Shown here: positions 31,102 through 41,829 of the stretch, piece after piece
Numbering within the stretch: position 1 is the stretch's first letter
Layout of the letters: each line of letters opens with the position of its first letter
From: Cryptomeria japonica
Taxonomy: Eukaryota > Streptophyta > Pinopsida > Cupressales > Cupressaceae
NCBI RefSeq assembly: GCF_030272615.1
Contig: NC_081407.1
Span: 377,209,632-377,254,131 of the forward strand
DNA: 44,500 bases
Reading direction: 5' to 3'
Notes under the pieces: model-generated
Seen by the model: only the letters and a program-made list of their open reading frames with translations
Databases searched by the model: none
What the model was told of the DNA's origin: nothing
Position numbers and translations under genes: made by a program

Positions 31102-32040
31102 ATGGCTTCTTCTAAGTTTCCTCTCTTAACTCCTCATAATTATGCTACTTGGAAAATTGATGCATGTAGTAAACTTATGGAAAAAGTACTAACTCATTAC
31201 ATTGATGGAACTATTGTTGCTCCCACTGATCCTAAGGTTGATCTAGTTGGTCACTTGGATTGGCTTACTAAAAATATCATGGCAATTGGTACCTTAAGAA
31301 ATTATGTATCAAAGGATCTCATTTTTCATATTGAGAAATGTACTCTAATCAAGGATGCTTGGCAAAAGTTTCAAGACTTATATAATCAAGTTGATGAGAT
31401 TAGGGGATATCAAATTGATAGTGATCTCACCATGTTGGATCCCAAGAACTTTGATACTATACAAGATTATGTCACTAAGGCAAATGTGTTGAGGGCACAA
31501 CTCAAAGATTGTGGCATTGATAAGAAGGATACTCAATTGATATTCAACTTGATAGGCAAGCTTCCACTAGAATATGTAGCATTTGTTTCTATTTTCCAAA
31601 CCCATAGGTTGACAATGGGTTCAAGCTACACAATGCCTACATTTGATGCTTTCAATGAAATATTGATGATGGAACAAACTAAGTTTATAAGCATGGGCAT
31701 TCTTAAGGCTTCTAAGTCTCAATCATTAGTGGCAAATCAAGGGAACAGAGGAAATCAAGGAAAGGACAACTCAAACAAGAAGAAATGGCAATCAAAGCCT
31801 AAGGACAAAGCATCATCCTCTCCACAACAAGGAGATACATCCTCTTCCAAGAGGGATAATTCACCAAAGAGGGAGAGACCTACTTGTGCCTATTGTAAAA
31901 ATTTTGGTCATGAGGAGCATCGTTGCCATTCTAAGAAGATTGATGAGCTCATACATATCATCAAAAAGCCTAACATTGATTTGCCTAATATCTACAAGAA
32001 GGATGATTCATCAACTTCCACTTCCTCACATTCAAAATGA
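31102..32040 (+). CDS. Copia gag polyprotein (312 aa)
   Basis: The start at the ATG of MASSKFPLLTPHNYATWKID is typical of Copia gag (DUF4219 then UBN2), which forms the virus-like particle. The UBN2-like region (residues about 20-200) contains a LIKDAWQKFQDLY stretch and an alpha-helical body. A basic, Ser/Lys-rich linker follows. A perfect CCHC zinc knuckle starts at residue about 262 (C-A-Y-C-KNFG-H-EEHR-C) and binds RNA. The ORF is uninterrupted and ends in TGA at 32038-32040. The next frame-matched codons lead straight into the protease region, so that TGA probably replaced a sense codon, or is read through. Confidence 0.85.
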   Translation: MASSKFPLLTPHNYATWKIDACSKLMEKVLTHYIDGTIVAPTDPKVDLVGHLDWLTKNIMAIGTLRNYVSKDLIFHIEKCTLIKDAWQKFQDLYNQVDEIRGYQIDSDLTMLDPKNFDTIQDYVTKANVLRAQLKDCGIDKKDTQLIFNLIGKLPLEYVAFVSIFQTHRLTMGSSYTMPTFDAFNEILMMEQTKFISMGILKASKSQSLVANQGNRGNQGKDNSNKKKWQSKPKDKASSSPQQGDTSSSKRDNSPKRERPTCAYCKNFGHEEHRCHSKKIDELIHIIKKPNIDLPNIYKKDDSSTSTSSHSK

Positions 32041-32445
32041 AAAGGGAAAGCATTCATGGCTTCTACAATTAGGAAGACTCACTCTTTTGGAACAAGAAAA
32101 GGAAAAGCTCTATGTGCTACTATTAGTCATGATTCAGAGAGATGGCTTCTAGGTTCAGGGGCTTCTCATCATATGGCATCTTTACAGTCTATGCTCTCTA
32201 CATTTGAGCCTTGCACCATGCCGCAGATTTTGATGAGAAATCATACATACATGGATGTGATTGGGAAAGGATCTATTGACATTGGGGATAACTCCTTCAA
32301 TGATGTGTTGTGTGTACCCCACTTGACAAATAATCTCCTTTCTATCTATCAAATCACACATGGTACAACTAAGAGAGTTGTGGAGTTCACACCTGAGTCA
32401 GTTTTCATTAGAGACTTGGAGACTAGAACTATCATTGCAACATAA
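32041..32445 (+). pseudogene. Copia protease-like region, active site lost
   Basis: It is in the same frame as gag after a single stop. The reading SERWLLGSGASHHMA corresponds to the WLLDSGASHHM active site of Copia aspartic protease, with the catalytic Asp changed to Gly (GGT at 32152-32154). Downstream, DVLCVPHLTNNLLSI and VFIRDLETRTIIAT match the usual continuation towards the gag-pre-integrase region. It would normally cut the polyprotein. This copy cannot. The stop is at 32443-32445. Confidence 0.8.
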
Positions 32446-33685
32446 TGCCATGAGCAATATGAAGATTGACAGAGAAAAGAAAAATTCTTCTGTCAACTTG
32501 AAAACAAAGAGCTTGAAGATGATGATTCAAATTCTTTTCAGACATACATGCAACTGAAGGTTGAAAATAATGATGAAGACATGCATAAAGAAGAATCCCC
32601 TATAGTCTTCATTCCAGCTTGGTGTATCAAGTCTTATGATGATGACTTTCTACATGGAGAAGATATTCTCATTCATCCAACACCGATAGTTGAAGATGAA
32701 AACTTTTTCAAGGAAATCAAAGGTATAATACCTAGTGAACAATCTTGTATGGATATGACCAATGGAGAAGGAAGCATAAGTAAAATTTTGCAGACATATT
32801 CTTTATCTTCAAAAATGGAAGACGTTTACTGAATTTCTAGATCAGCCTCAAGTGAAAGAAGTTGAACCATCAAGAATCCACTCTACATCATACATGTCAC
32901 CTGAGTATAAAGTTTTCAAATTTCATGAAGAGTGTGATGAAGAGGAATCATTGGGACAAGAGAGCACAAAAAGTAATGAAAATATCTATGCAAGGGTTGA
33001 ATATGACATCCATGTAGGTATATAAATAAATATCCCTATTTTTATGGAATTGCAATCTATGCCTTATGAAGTATTCAAGGTTCAAAGAAATCCTCCTTTT
33101 GAATATTTGGATCAAGAAGAAATCCTTATTGAAGGGGATAGTTTTGGGAATTATACCAAAAATGCAGAGATAAATGAGGTAATGGATGATCTAATGAAGG
33201 AAATCAATGAAGTTAATTCTCGTAATGTTTGTATTTCAGATTGTTGTTTGAAGGCTTCAAATGATGACTTCTCCTATAGTAAAAGTACGTACCTCAATCC
33301 TTTGTTTTCAGATGAGCGTATTTATAAAGATGATTTTCAAGATGAAATTCTTGAACATGATTCAATGGTTATGTCTACTCAAGTTTCTTCACATCATAGA
33401 TTATATGAAGGTTGTCCAATTTGTGGATTAATTTATTGTAAACCAGACTATCAGAGGGATCTTCAGATAGAGGATATGGGTATGCTTGAGAATATTTCAC
33501 AAATTATCAATAAAGTTCAAAGTGGTACCCCAATACTTGAAGAGAGCCTACAAATTTATGATGAGAGATGGTTGTTTGGTTCACTGCCAAAATTTTTTTC
33601 TCATCTTATACATGTTGATCTTGCCAACTCACTAATCTTACAGGTTTCACATGGATGCTCGCCATATTTCTGCACAGGTGCCTAG
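32446..33685 (+). pseudogene. Long acidic unknown protein of the copia-like element
   Basis: Follows the protease in frame. After two early stops it is open to 32832 (QLENKELEDDD, EESPIVFIPAWCIKSYDDDF, HPTPIVEDENFF). A frameshift near 32820 moves it to the next frame, which runs with one stop (about 33023) to the stop at 33685 (YEVFKVQRNPPFEYLDQEEI, LYEGCPICGLIYC, LEESLQIYDERWLFG). Together about 400 codons, rich in Asp/Glu, with one Cys cluster (CPICGLIYC). It is not integrase, RT or RNase H, and I do not recognise it. Either a lineage-specific accessory protein or a transduced host gene. The low number of breaks suggests it was translated until recently. Confidence 0.6.
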
Positions 33686-33843
33686 TTTGGTCAGCGTGTG
33701 AATGGTTTTGTATGAAGATCGTGGAGAACTTTGAGATGGGATTTGACTACTATGTGCATAATTTAGTTAGAAGTTTTGTTGTGTTCATCCCATTTTTGGT
33801 TTGTGTCCGATTTCTTCGGCTATTCCCTATGCTGTTTCTTCTT

Positions 33844-33912
33844 GACTCTGTTGCCCAATGGATAGTGCACTAGACTGCGAGCTAGAGATTTTGGTTTCAT
33901 CCTGCGTCCTTT
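33844..33912 (+). tRNA. tRNA-Arg-like pseudogene or SINE head
   Basis: GACTCTGTTGCCCAATGGAT and the following bases match the acceptor, D-arm and A box of plant tRNA-Arg. CTAGA...GCTAG forms most of an anticodon stem and GGTTTCATCC is a B-box match (GGTTCRANTCC). The anticodon loop is one base short, and after the T arm the sequence does not return to pair with the acceptor. So it is not a functional tRNA, but a tRNA relic or the head of a tRNA-derived SINE. Confidence 0.5.
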
Positions 33913-34539
33913 GCAGTCCTTGTCCCTAGTCATAGCTAGTTTTTGCCCCCATATTTGGGATACCTGAAATTTTAACTTCATATCAGTCTCAATGTTGAAT
34001 GAAGGCCCAGATATGTGTCTATGTGCAAGCAATGAGCATGTGATCTAAGGTCCTTGTCAATCAAATCATCAAAAATGGAGAAATTTTGGAACTTACAAAT
34101 AATTGAGGTAAATCATTTCATATACATGTCCTTTGCATCATTATGTGTTACGTGGCCAATTTTTTTCTGAACCCAGTTCATAGTTTATCATATATTAAAC
34201 TTTCAAATTTTGATGTCCCTTGCCCAAAAATGATTAAAATCTCTCATCCTAGGTATTTTCATGAGGAATAAATTATTACCTTTTCTTATTTCCCTACCAT
34301 AAATGTGTGCTTTAAATTTTAGAGCTTAATTTCTTACCATTTGAAAGTTATGGCTATTTATCCTAAGTTTGCTTATTAAATTTAAAATATTAAATTATTT
34401 TTCAAAAGATAATTTAATATTTTAATATTTGTGGTAATTTGAAGGAAAATTTTATCTAAAAACATCATTTCCATTTCCCCTTTGTTCTCCTTCATGTTCG
34501 ATGGTTTTTGAGGTCAAGATCATAGTGTTTGTAAGAGAA
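33913..34539. other. AT-rich spacer
   Basis: Possible body of a SINE directly after the tRNA-like head (to about 34070), otherwise nothing recognised. A dyad TTTAAAATATTAAATTA / TAATTTAATATTTTAA lies at about 34381-34428. Confidence 0.35.
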
Positions 34540-34706
34540 GGTTAAGGATGCTTCATTTTTGAGCATTCTTAACCAATATTCATAACTTCAAAAAGAAAAA
34601 GGTTAAGAATTCTCCAAAATGAAGCATTTCTAACCTTATTTCCTAACCTTGTGGGACCGCTTTGTCAAGAAGGTTAGAAATTGTCCATTTTGGAGCATTC
34701 TTTACC
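34540..34706. repeat. Three consecutive 35-bp palindromic hairpins
   Basis: 34540-34574, 34601-34635 and 34672-34706 each begin GGTTA(A/G)(A/G) and end (C/T)(T)TAACC or TTTACC, with arms such as GGTTAAGGATGCT / AGCATTCTTAACC. All share the core ATGCTTCATTTTGGAGCATT in alternating orientation. The spacers pair as well: CTAACCTTG at about 34643 with CAAGAAGGTTAG at about 34666. Confidence 0.8.
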
Positions 34707-34749
34707 TTCTCCATAAGAGATATAAAAAAAAGTTCTAAAATGAAAAGCA

Positions 34750-35077
34750 GTGTCATGGAATTATGCAGTATGAAGAATGTGGAAGCATAGACAGAACCCA
34801 TGAACTATTTACCAAAATGCTTCAAGAGAGACGTCCCCTCATGAATGAGAAAAAAGGATTTCAGAATGTGCACAAAATGGATTTTGCATGCAAGCTTTCA
34901 AAATCTTTGAATCAATGAAGCACTCTAGAATATATTTTAACATCATAGGATTTGTTTGGTGTTCATGGTTGCCCTTTATGACTCGTGATGGTTATCTTGT
35001 GGATGCTCTAAACCTTATTACCAAGATGTTAATGAAAGCTATGTTGTTCATTTGGATATGTTTTCTTACTACCCGCA

Positions 35078-35114
<37 letters not shown>

Positions 35115-35510
35115 GGTGGCAGTCCATGATATTAAATGAACAAGTTTTGACAAACACTGCAATTTCAAACACCCTTGTAGACATGTGCAAAAAAAAAGAA
35201 ATAGAAAGAACAGGTTATGGAGATTCATCAAAGCATAAAGTTAGAGGCATTTTGTCAAAAGTTATCATTGCAACTGCTTTAGTAGACATGACTGCAAACT
35301 ATGGAAGCATGGCAAAGCTGGAAACTGATTGACAATATAATATAGTAGACACAAATGTAAATCATGGGAGCATAGACAAGGTAAGTGAAATATTCAGCAT
35401 AATACCTCAAATTGATGTCATCTTATATAATGCCAGGACTGCACGATATGCATTGGATACATTTGATGCAAAGTATTTAGAAATTTAAAGTAAATGCAAT
35501 TGGTAGATGT
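34750..35510 (+). pseudogene. Degraded PPR-protein sequence
   Basis: Plus-strand pieces read CGSIDRTHELFTKMLQ, CAQNGFCMQAFKIFESMKHS, then IATALVDMTANYGSMAK, and NHGSIDKVSEIFSIIPQIDVI, NARTARYALDTF. All are PLS-type PPR helices (ALVDMYAKCGSIDKA-like). Frames change repeatedly, and a TA microsatellite lies inside. It is part of the same PPR family as the fragments at 10.7, 29.7 and 36 kb. Confidence 0.75.
35082..35111. repeat. (AT)n microsatellite
   Basis: About fifteen AT dinucleotides within the PPR relic. Confidence 0.95.
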
Positions 35511-35605
35511 AAAGCCACTCTCAGTTGACTTTGGTTGTATATGATCCATGTCACCCACAGCTAAGGCATAGAAGGCACCAGAGCAAGCAACAGAGACATA
35601 GACAA

Positions 35606-36330
35606 CAAAATTAGCATACGTAACAAGGGCTTCGGTAGTTCGAGATCCAATGGAAGTAATAAATCCAAATTAAGTGCTCGCAGCCCCTATTCCTGTTCTG
35701 GGATAAGTTGATTTTAAACCATCAATAGCATATGCAAGGGCACCCATTGATATTTATCCGCTCAAAGAAGCACTAGTTTAACTCACCACCCTTGAAGTTT
35801 ATCTTGGGTAGGGGTATTGGCATCGATGGGAAGAGATAGAAGCAAAGCCACTAGCATCTATTTTAGTTCCAAATCCCCTTGCCATGCTACGGGTTTACCA
35901 CCCAGCAACTCCTATGATCGGAGATGTTGCGTAATGTTAACGCTTTGTAAGGTTGATATTCATGTAATTTACCGGAGATGTGGGTGGTAGAATAAGGAGC
36001 ATCAACATTTCACATGGTACTCAACAAAATGCTCAGGTGAATCATGGAGGTTTAGATAGTGCATTCGACATGTTTGACAAAATGTCTCAAAGAAATGTCA
36101 TCTCATGTAATACAACAATTGCAGGATATGCACAAAATGGATTTCCTGAGAAAGCTTTCGAATCTTTAAAGCAAATTCAAAACGGGAAGTGTAGATTTGA
36201 ACGTCACAACCTTTGCCAGTTCCTCACGTGGTATGAACATCCACAAAGCACAATAGAATTCAGGATTTTCATGAGAAGTTATAATTGTAAATGCTCTCAC
36301 AGGCATGCAATACAAAATGTTGAAACATGA
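35606..36330 (+). repeat. 0.7-kb direct repeat B, copy B2
   Basis: Sister of 29281-30000 in the same orientation. Its PPR reading is cleaner than in B1. The 5.6 kb between the copies holds the copia-like element, the tRNA-like sequence, the hairpin array and a PPR relic. Confidence 0.85.
35980..36330 (+). pseudogene. PPR-protein fragment (in repeat B2)
   Basis: 116-codon ORF. Residues about 20-70 read NHGGLDSAFDMFDKMSQRNV, CNTTIAGYAQNGFPEKAF, ESLKQIQN, a clear plant PPR module. The tail changes frame at the same place as B1 (TFASSSRGMNIHKAQ in another frame), so the lesion predates the duplication. The first residues have no PPR character, and it is not a complete gene. Confidence 0.78.
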
Positions 36331-37622
36331 CTCGTGTAAAATATATTTTGCAGTGGAGCTATCAAGATCTTTTAATGAATGACTCTAGAACCATTTTGTG
36401 TGTGCCTTATTCAGTGGAAGTTGGTTGCACATACTTCAATCACATGATTATTAATATTCTTCAAAACATGATTGATGGAATCCACAACGTATCAATGCAA
36501 AGAATCAATCATGCGATCATGCAAGCCTTCTGATTATGAAAAGATGTGTTATGAAATTAAAGAATGCTTGATAGATGTAGATGCAATTGGAGAGCGTGTT
36601 CTTGAAGTCAATATATTTGTGGGCAAATATTTCTTTTAATTCAATGGTGAAAACATTAATATACTGCAATTGTCGGTACTTAGGATAATAACATAATGTG
36701 AATGAAGCAAATGATGATGGAGAACTACTTCAGCAAGATCCATAACTTGAAAATTACAATGTTCCAAGTGGTTCTTTTTGTAAATGTGACTTTTTTCACT
36801 AATCGTAACTAAAGGCTAGAAAGTGGACCTTATTCACGCAAAACTGAAGTAGTTTCTAACTAAAGGTTTTTTTGCATAGAAATGAGTTAGTTATTAACTT
36901 ATCAAAGTTAGTTACTAAGGTGGTTATTCTAGGAAGCATATAAAGACAAGGCTATTTCATTTGTAAAGGGGAGACTTTTACAACAGGGGAAAAACTCTAC
37001 AAATTTTATAGAGGAACTAAATAAGAACTTTTAATGTTCACACCTATGTACTAAGGGGTTTTTGACCTTGCATATTTTCAAAAAGAATAATGAAGAGTGC
37101 GTTGAGTTCGTGTGTCTTGAATGTATTCATGAGTTATCGTTACTAATTTCTCATATGTTGAATTAGTAATCCCTTTATGTATTGGTGAAATATATTGATG
37201 AAGCACATCATTTCATGGTATCTTGACTTGCATGTGCGAGTACAACTTATATGTTCATGTGTTGAGGTTAATTGTAGTTCTTTCATCATCGTTGCATGAC
37301 TAACCTATTTGGTGGTAACCCCTTTTGTTATTGTTATCATTTATGGAATCATACTTTGTATTCGTATGACTTCCAATAGGGTTTTTGTTATTTATCTTGT
37401 TTAAGTTCTATGTTTTCTCCTTTATGTACTTTCAAGTTAAAAGTACACAAAAATCCTGAATACCCCTATCATACAAGGGAGTTGCCCCTCTCAAACACAG
37501 AGGAAGATTGTGATTTTACTCCAATCTCTCCAACTTTTGGAATGTTCATCAATGCTCATGGATCCAACAGGGCCAGTTTCAAATAAACAAACACAATGAC
37601 AAATCTGTTTACCACCAGGTTC
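36331..37622. other. Unassigned, possibly PPR 3' region and LTR-like DNA
   Basis: No credible gene. The block at about 36960-37150 has the look of an LTR R/U5 region but lacks a proven partner. Confidence 0.3.
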
Positions 37623-39340
37623 CTTATCTTTTTTGTTGCATTCACCAAATTTTAAATCAATAGTTTTATCAGAAAAAGGTTGGTTTTGGGAATAATATTT
37701 GTTATTGTAGAAACATTAGTATGAGTTGATGACACCCTTCTTTTTACTCTCTTGAACATCTACAAATTTAAGTAAAAATCAGTAAGAAATCAAGATAGTG
37801 GTTGGGAAAGTTCTTCACAACCTCAAATTAGATGAGTTGGATATTATGTTTTGTATTCTTTTGTATAAATAATTGTTTGAGGTGGATTTGGAGGAATTTC
37901 AAAAAAACTGGCAAAATAATTTAGCAATTTGTAGAAAGAAACTCAACATTAAATAGGTAAAGGAAAATTATTTATCTTTATATATACATTTGAATAGAGA
38001 TGAATTCAAAACCAAATTCTTGATCATGAGAATAATTCTCAATTAGGCCACAAGCCAAGAGGTACCTCATTGTTTCAAGTCATAGAACATCTTGTATTGT
38101 TTTAGCTGAGTAAGTTTTGATCAATATTTTCTTGACACAAATGCAGTCGATCTCGGTTTAGGATCTATATTGCCTAGAGTATTAGCAGCAAAATTTGGAG
38201 CTAACGTCACATGAACTGAAGAATCATTTTGTAGTTGTTGCACAGATATATTTTTCTCTGTTATTGTAATTGATCACTAATATGATAATCAGTCACATTG
38301 TATTGCTCATCAATAAGTGATCTTGACATAGCATGTAAATCTTTGTACTCTTGCATTTACTTTTATAAAGGGTTAATCCTCTTTGTCATAAATAAAGAAT
38401 AAAAAATTGGAAAAAAAATCATATATATAGATTTTATTTAAGCATAAATTTCAAGACATCATAGATAAAAAGAAGATGAATACAAATATTATGCAGGTAA
38501 TCTCCAACAAATTAATAGCATGTAAAACTTGTCATTTTAATATTGTAATAGAAGTGATAAATGTAATAAGAGAAGTACCTAAGATTTTTTTTTTTTTTGT
38601 ATTTTTATTATTTTTAAATGTTAAAAAAATAATGATTGTTTGAATTGGTTGATTATTATTAATTTTTTTATAAAAATGAAATGCAAGTTTTTAAGTTATA
38701 TAATTTTGAAATAGAAATAGTCAATTTAATTTTAATTATAATTGTGACTTAGGTTAAAATTATTTGTATTATAGGTTAAAATTATATATATTGTAATTTG
38801 ATTTTGAAAAACGAGGTTGCATAGGAAATATTAAGAATTGTATTCTACTTAAGTCTAAGATTATTAAATTACATGAGCACAACCTTAAGCCAACTAAAAT
38901 AAATCATTTTAATATTATAATAAGAAGATATAGATGACATAAAAGACAAGAAAATACAACAAAGATAGTGCTCAGTGAAAAATACTTAAATCTAGTGAAT
39001 GTCCCATTCTTTTTAATCACGCAAAAGTGACACCCATTACAAAAAAATAGGCATCATTAAATTAAAAAAAATAGTGAATCAATTAAGAAGCTAATACTAT
39101 ATAGATATACAAAATAAAAAATAAATCAAATGTATAATACTAATTTATAATTGCATCATTTACGAGTGCTTAAAATAGGAATATCCAAAAAAAAAATGTA
39201 CAATTTTAAGTTGAGGGTTATGTTTCTAGCAAACAAATGATTCTTAGACAACCCATTATAAGAGATATGGGGAACTAGAATTTAGACCATACTGAAAGAT
39301 TTTAATAAGTGAAGAAAAAATTCAATGAAATCAAACTCTT
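37623..39340 (+). repeat. Repeat family A, copy A3
   Basis: Starts CTTATCTTTTTTGTTGCATT exactly like A1 and follows it with indels to AATTCAATGAAATCAAACT at about 39322. It lies next to the right LINE, while A1 lies next to the left LINE, but in different relative order. So this is not one simple large duplication. Confidence 0.75.
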
Positions 39341-39779
39341 TGTACTCTTGTAGAAGGTTAGACAAGTTCTTTTGTAGGTTGTAGCAGTAATAAAGTTCTA
39401 GAGGAATTTAGAGAGAAGTATTCTTGTAACCCATTTGAAGGAATAACACAAGCATTGTTCTCTTTGGTGTGGTCTTTTTCTCACAAGGGTTTCACCATGC
39501 CAATCACATTTTCTTGAAAGATTCTAAAGTATTTTTAACAAACCCATCCTATGCTTATCTTGCAATCATAATATTTCATGAGGTAACAACAACTATGAGT
39601 TTTAATGGATGCTTTCATTCAAGGAGTTGTTGCATATCCTTCCTCAATTGTGTAAACTACTTTATGTAAAAATTTATTAGATTTATATCTTAAGACTAAA
39701 ATCTAAACTTAATTATTATTATAAAGACATCAAGCAAACAATAAGGTAAAGAAAAATTGAAGCCAAACAAAACCTTAGA
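39341..39779 (+). other. LTR-like remnant
   Basis: GTGTGGTCTTTTTCTCACAA followed by GGGTTTCACC (39469-39498) resembles the R/U5 boundary of Ty1/copia LTRs. No primer-binding site or second LTR is visible. A 66-codon ORF over it is not a gene. Confidence 0.3.
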
Positions 39780-39801
39780 CAAAAGACGTTTGGTGATTAT
39801 A

Positions 39802-41829
39802 TTAAGGAAAACCAAATCCTGAATAGAACAGTATTAAGAAAACCCTCCTATCCTCTTGTCCTTTGTGGGAGGGACAAGAGGATAGGAGGTTTTCCTTAAT
39901 ACTATTATGTATTCTATGCACCCCAATAATAGGTGAGGCCTCCCTATCCCTGAAGATCCTATTATTTCTCTCCTTCCATAGACCTAAAGAAATGTGAGGC
40001 ATCATGCAACTCCAGAGCACTCTAAGAGAGGCATTTCCCGAGGGACAAACCCATTGGAACTAACAATCCCTGATATTACTCGACTAAAGCCACCATAACT
40101 CGCACAGTTGAAAGAAGAAGACCCAAACTTAAACAGAAAATAGGCAATGTAGGAGGATGTATTTAGCATTCTCCGCATTCTCTTTACATAGGAAACATAT
40201 GTTGGGGATAGCCATACCTCTTTTACAAATATTTCCAATGGTTAGAACCTTCTCCTGCATAAAGAGCGAGAATAAATATATCAATTTTGGGGATCAAGAC
40301 ATTGTTCCAGATACCAGCCCAAAAGGGGGCTAGAGACAAGGACTTAGTGATAATTTGAAAAATCATGAGCAACAGAGAAGACCCCATAGGGCGATTTACT
40401 CCAAAAAAAATTATCAGCAACATGAAACAAGGGAGTATGAATCCGTGAAAGCCACTCCTAGATAGGTCAAAGGGAAGAATCAATACTAACAAGATCAATC
40501 CATGCTCCCTCGTGAATATAATTAGCAACCCAAACACCAACAAGTCTAATACATTTGTTCTTGAGACTGTCCACCCATGAGAAGATGGATAAGGAACCTT
40601 CCCCCACCCAACAGTCATCCTAGAAGTGTAGATTTCTACCATATCCAAGATACCATCTCATCCCTTGAGAAATAATATTCTTCTAATTGAAAGAGTTCTT
40701 CCACATATCACATGCTGCAAAGGGAAATAGGTAATTCTCCAAGGCATCTTCAATTCCCTAAATATGATATTTATGATGGAATATAGAGATCCATTCATTA
40801 TCCTCTTTAAGACATATACATAATTATTTGGATAACACAACTATGTTTAAATCTTGCATCTGTCTAAGGGCTAGGCCACCAATCTTTTTAGGGAGAACAC
40901 CTCTTCCCATGAAAGAATATGCAGTTTATTTTTACTTTAAGACCTAGACCACAAAAAGGTCTTTCAAATCTTTTCCATGCAATCCACAAATTTCACTAGG
41001 ACTTTAAATAAATTCTTGGCATAAATCAGAAGCAATGGGTATTTTATAAGAAGGAGTTTACCAACTTGGCTAAGGAGGGCACCTTTCCACCCTGGCAACT
41101 TCTTATAAAATCTGTCAATAATACTTGACCAAAATTTCTTCAGAGGACCAAGGCATAGAGGTAGGCCCAAATAAGTATCTGATAGAGTGCCAATTTTAAA
41201 CCCCAAAATTTCAGCAATTTTATTCTATCTATAAGCAGGGGTGTTGAGGAAGAAGACAGAGATTTTGGGTAAGATTATCCGCTATCCAGATCCTCTTTCA
41301 TATAGGGACAAAATGGCCTTCAATAATTTATCTTTCCTAACATAACTCTCTCCAATAAGGATAGTATCATAAAAAAATTAAGGGAACACACAAGATATTG
41401 AGAGGAACGCTTAAGGCCTTTTAAATTGCCCTTTCTGATACCCTGTTGGATAACCTTACTCAGAGCTTCACTCATTAAGATGAAGACAAAGGGGGACAGA
41501 GGATCACCCTATTGAATACCTCTTGAGGCAGAGAAAAAACTAGAGTGAGAATCATTAATGAAGACAAAAAAATTCAGCATAGATATGCATTTTTCAACTA
41601 ACTGAAGAAAATGACTATAAAAACTAAAAGCTTATAGGACACTTATCAAAAACAGGCAATTAACCCGATCATAGGCCTTCAAAAGATCGATCTTGAGAAG
41701 GAAACCGACGTTATTAAAAAAAGAGAATAGACATTTTCATCAGCCACAATAATAGAATCCAAAACCTGTCGGCCAGGGATGAAACCATTTTGATGTTTGG
41801 AAATCAACATAGGCATGATAGCTTTGAGT
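39802..41829 (-). pseudogene. LINE ORF2, 3' part: RT palm, thumb and zf-RVT, degraded
   Basis: Going down from 41829: QNGFIPGRQVLDSIIVADEN, LLKIDLLKAYDRVN (first catalytic Asp present), SRGIQ followed by a stop and GDPLSPFVFILMSEALS. At about 41355-41380 the FADD box reads FFYDTILIGE, so Ala-Asp is lost. Then KIAEILGFKIGTLSDTYLGL and PGWKGALLSQVGKLLLIK (thumb), an IWNNVLIPKIDIFI zf-RVT region with C-F-x-C traces at 40180-40220, and LWKERNNRIFRD near the end. Several frameshifts. It would copy LINE RNA at the nicked target, but it cannot here. Confidence 0.8.
39831..39902. repeat. 31-bp near-perfect inverted repeat in the LINE 3' end
   Basis: Arms 39831-39861 and 39872-39902, two mismatches in 31 bp, 10-bp loop (TTTGTGGGAG). 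On the minus strand it encodes the C-terminal residues of ORF2 (IKENLLSSCP ... GQEDRRVFLI), so the inverted copy replaced or extended the original ORF end. Confidence 0.9.

Larger units (their letters stand above)
30427..33700 (+). mobile_element. Copia-like non-autonomous retroelement, internal region
   Basis: After the primer-binding site comes a 660-bp leader, then gag, a protease-like region and a long acidic unknown reading frame, all on the plus strand. No integrase HHCC/DDE, RT YVDD or RNase H motif is present. It therefore resembles gag-only elements such as TR-GAG, with an unusual extension. The leader repeats an LTR-like motif: TGTACTCGCACTA...ATAAAGTGCCA at about 30323 recurs at about 30985 with small changes. 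The right boundary is uncertain. Confidence 0.65.

Noticed and set aside
34888-35139. 83-codon ORF across the AT microsatellite
   Set aside because: Its C-terminus is an IYIYIY run from the microsatellite. Only the N-terminal PPR-like part is meaningful and is annotated as a pseudogene.
36960-37150. LTR-like block (polyadenylation-like and R/U5-like text)
   Set aside because: No second LTR, primer-binding site or TG/CA ends could be found, so it was not called as an element.
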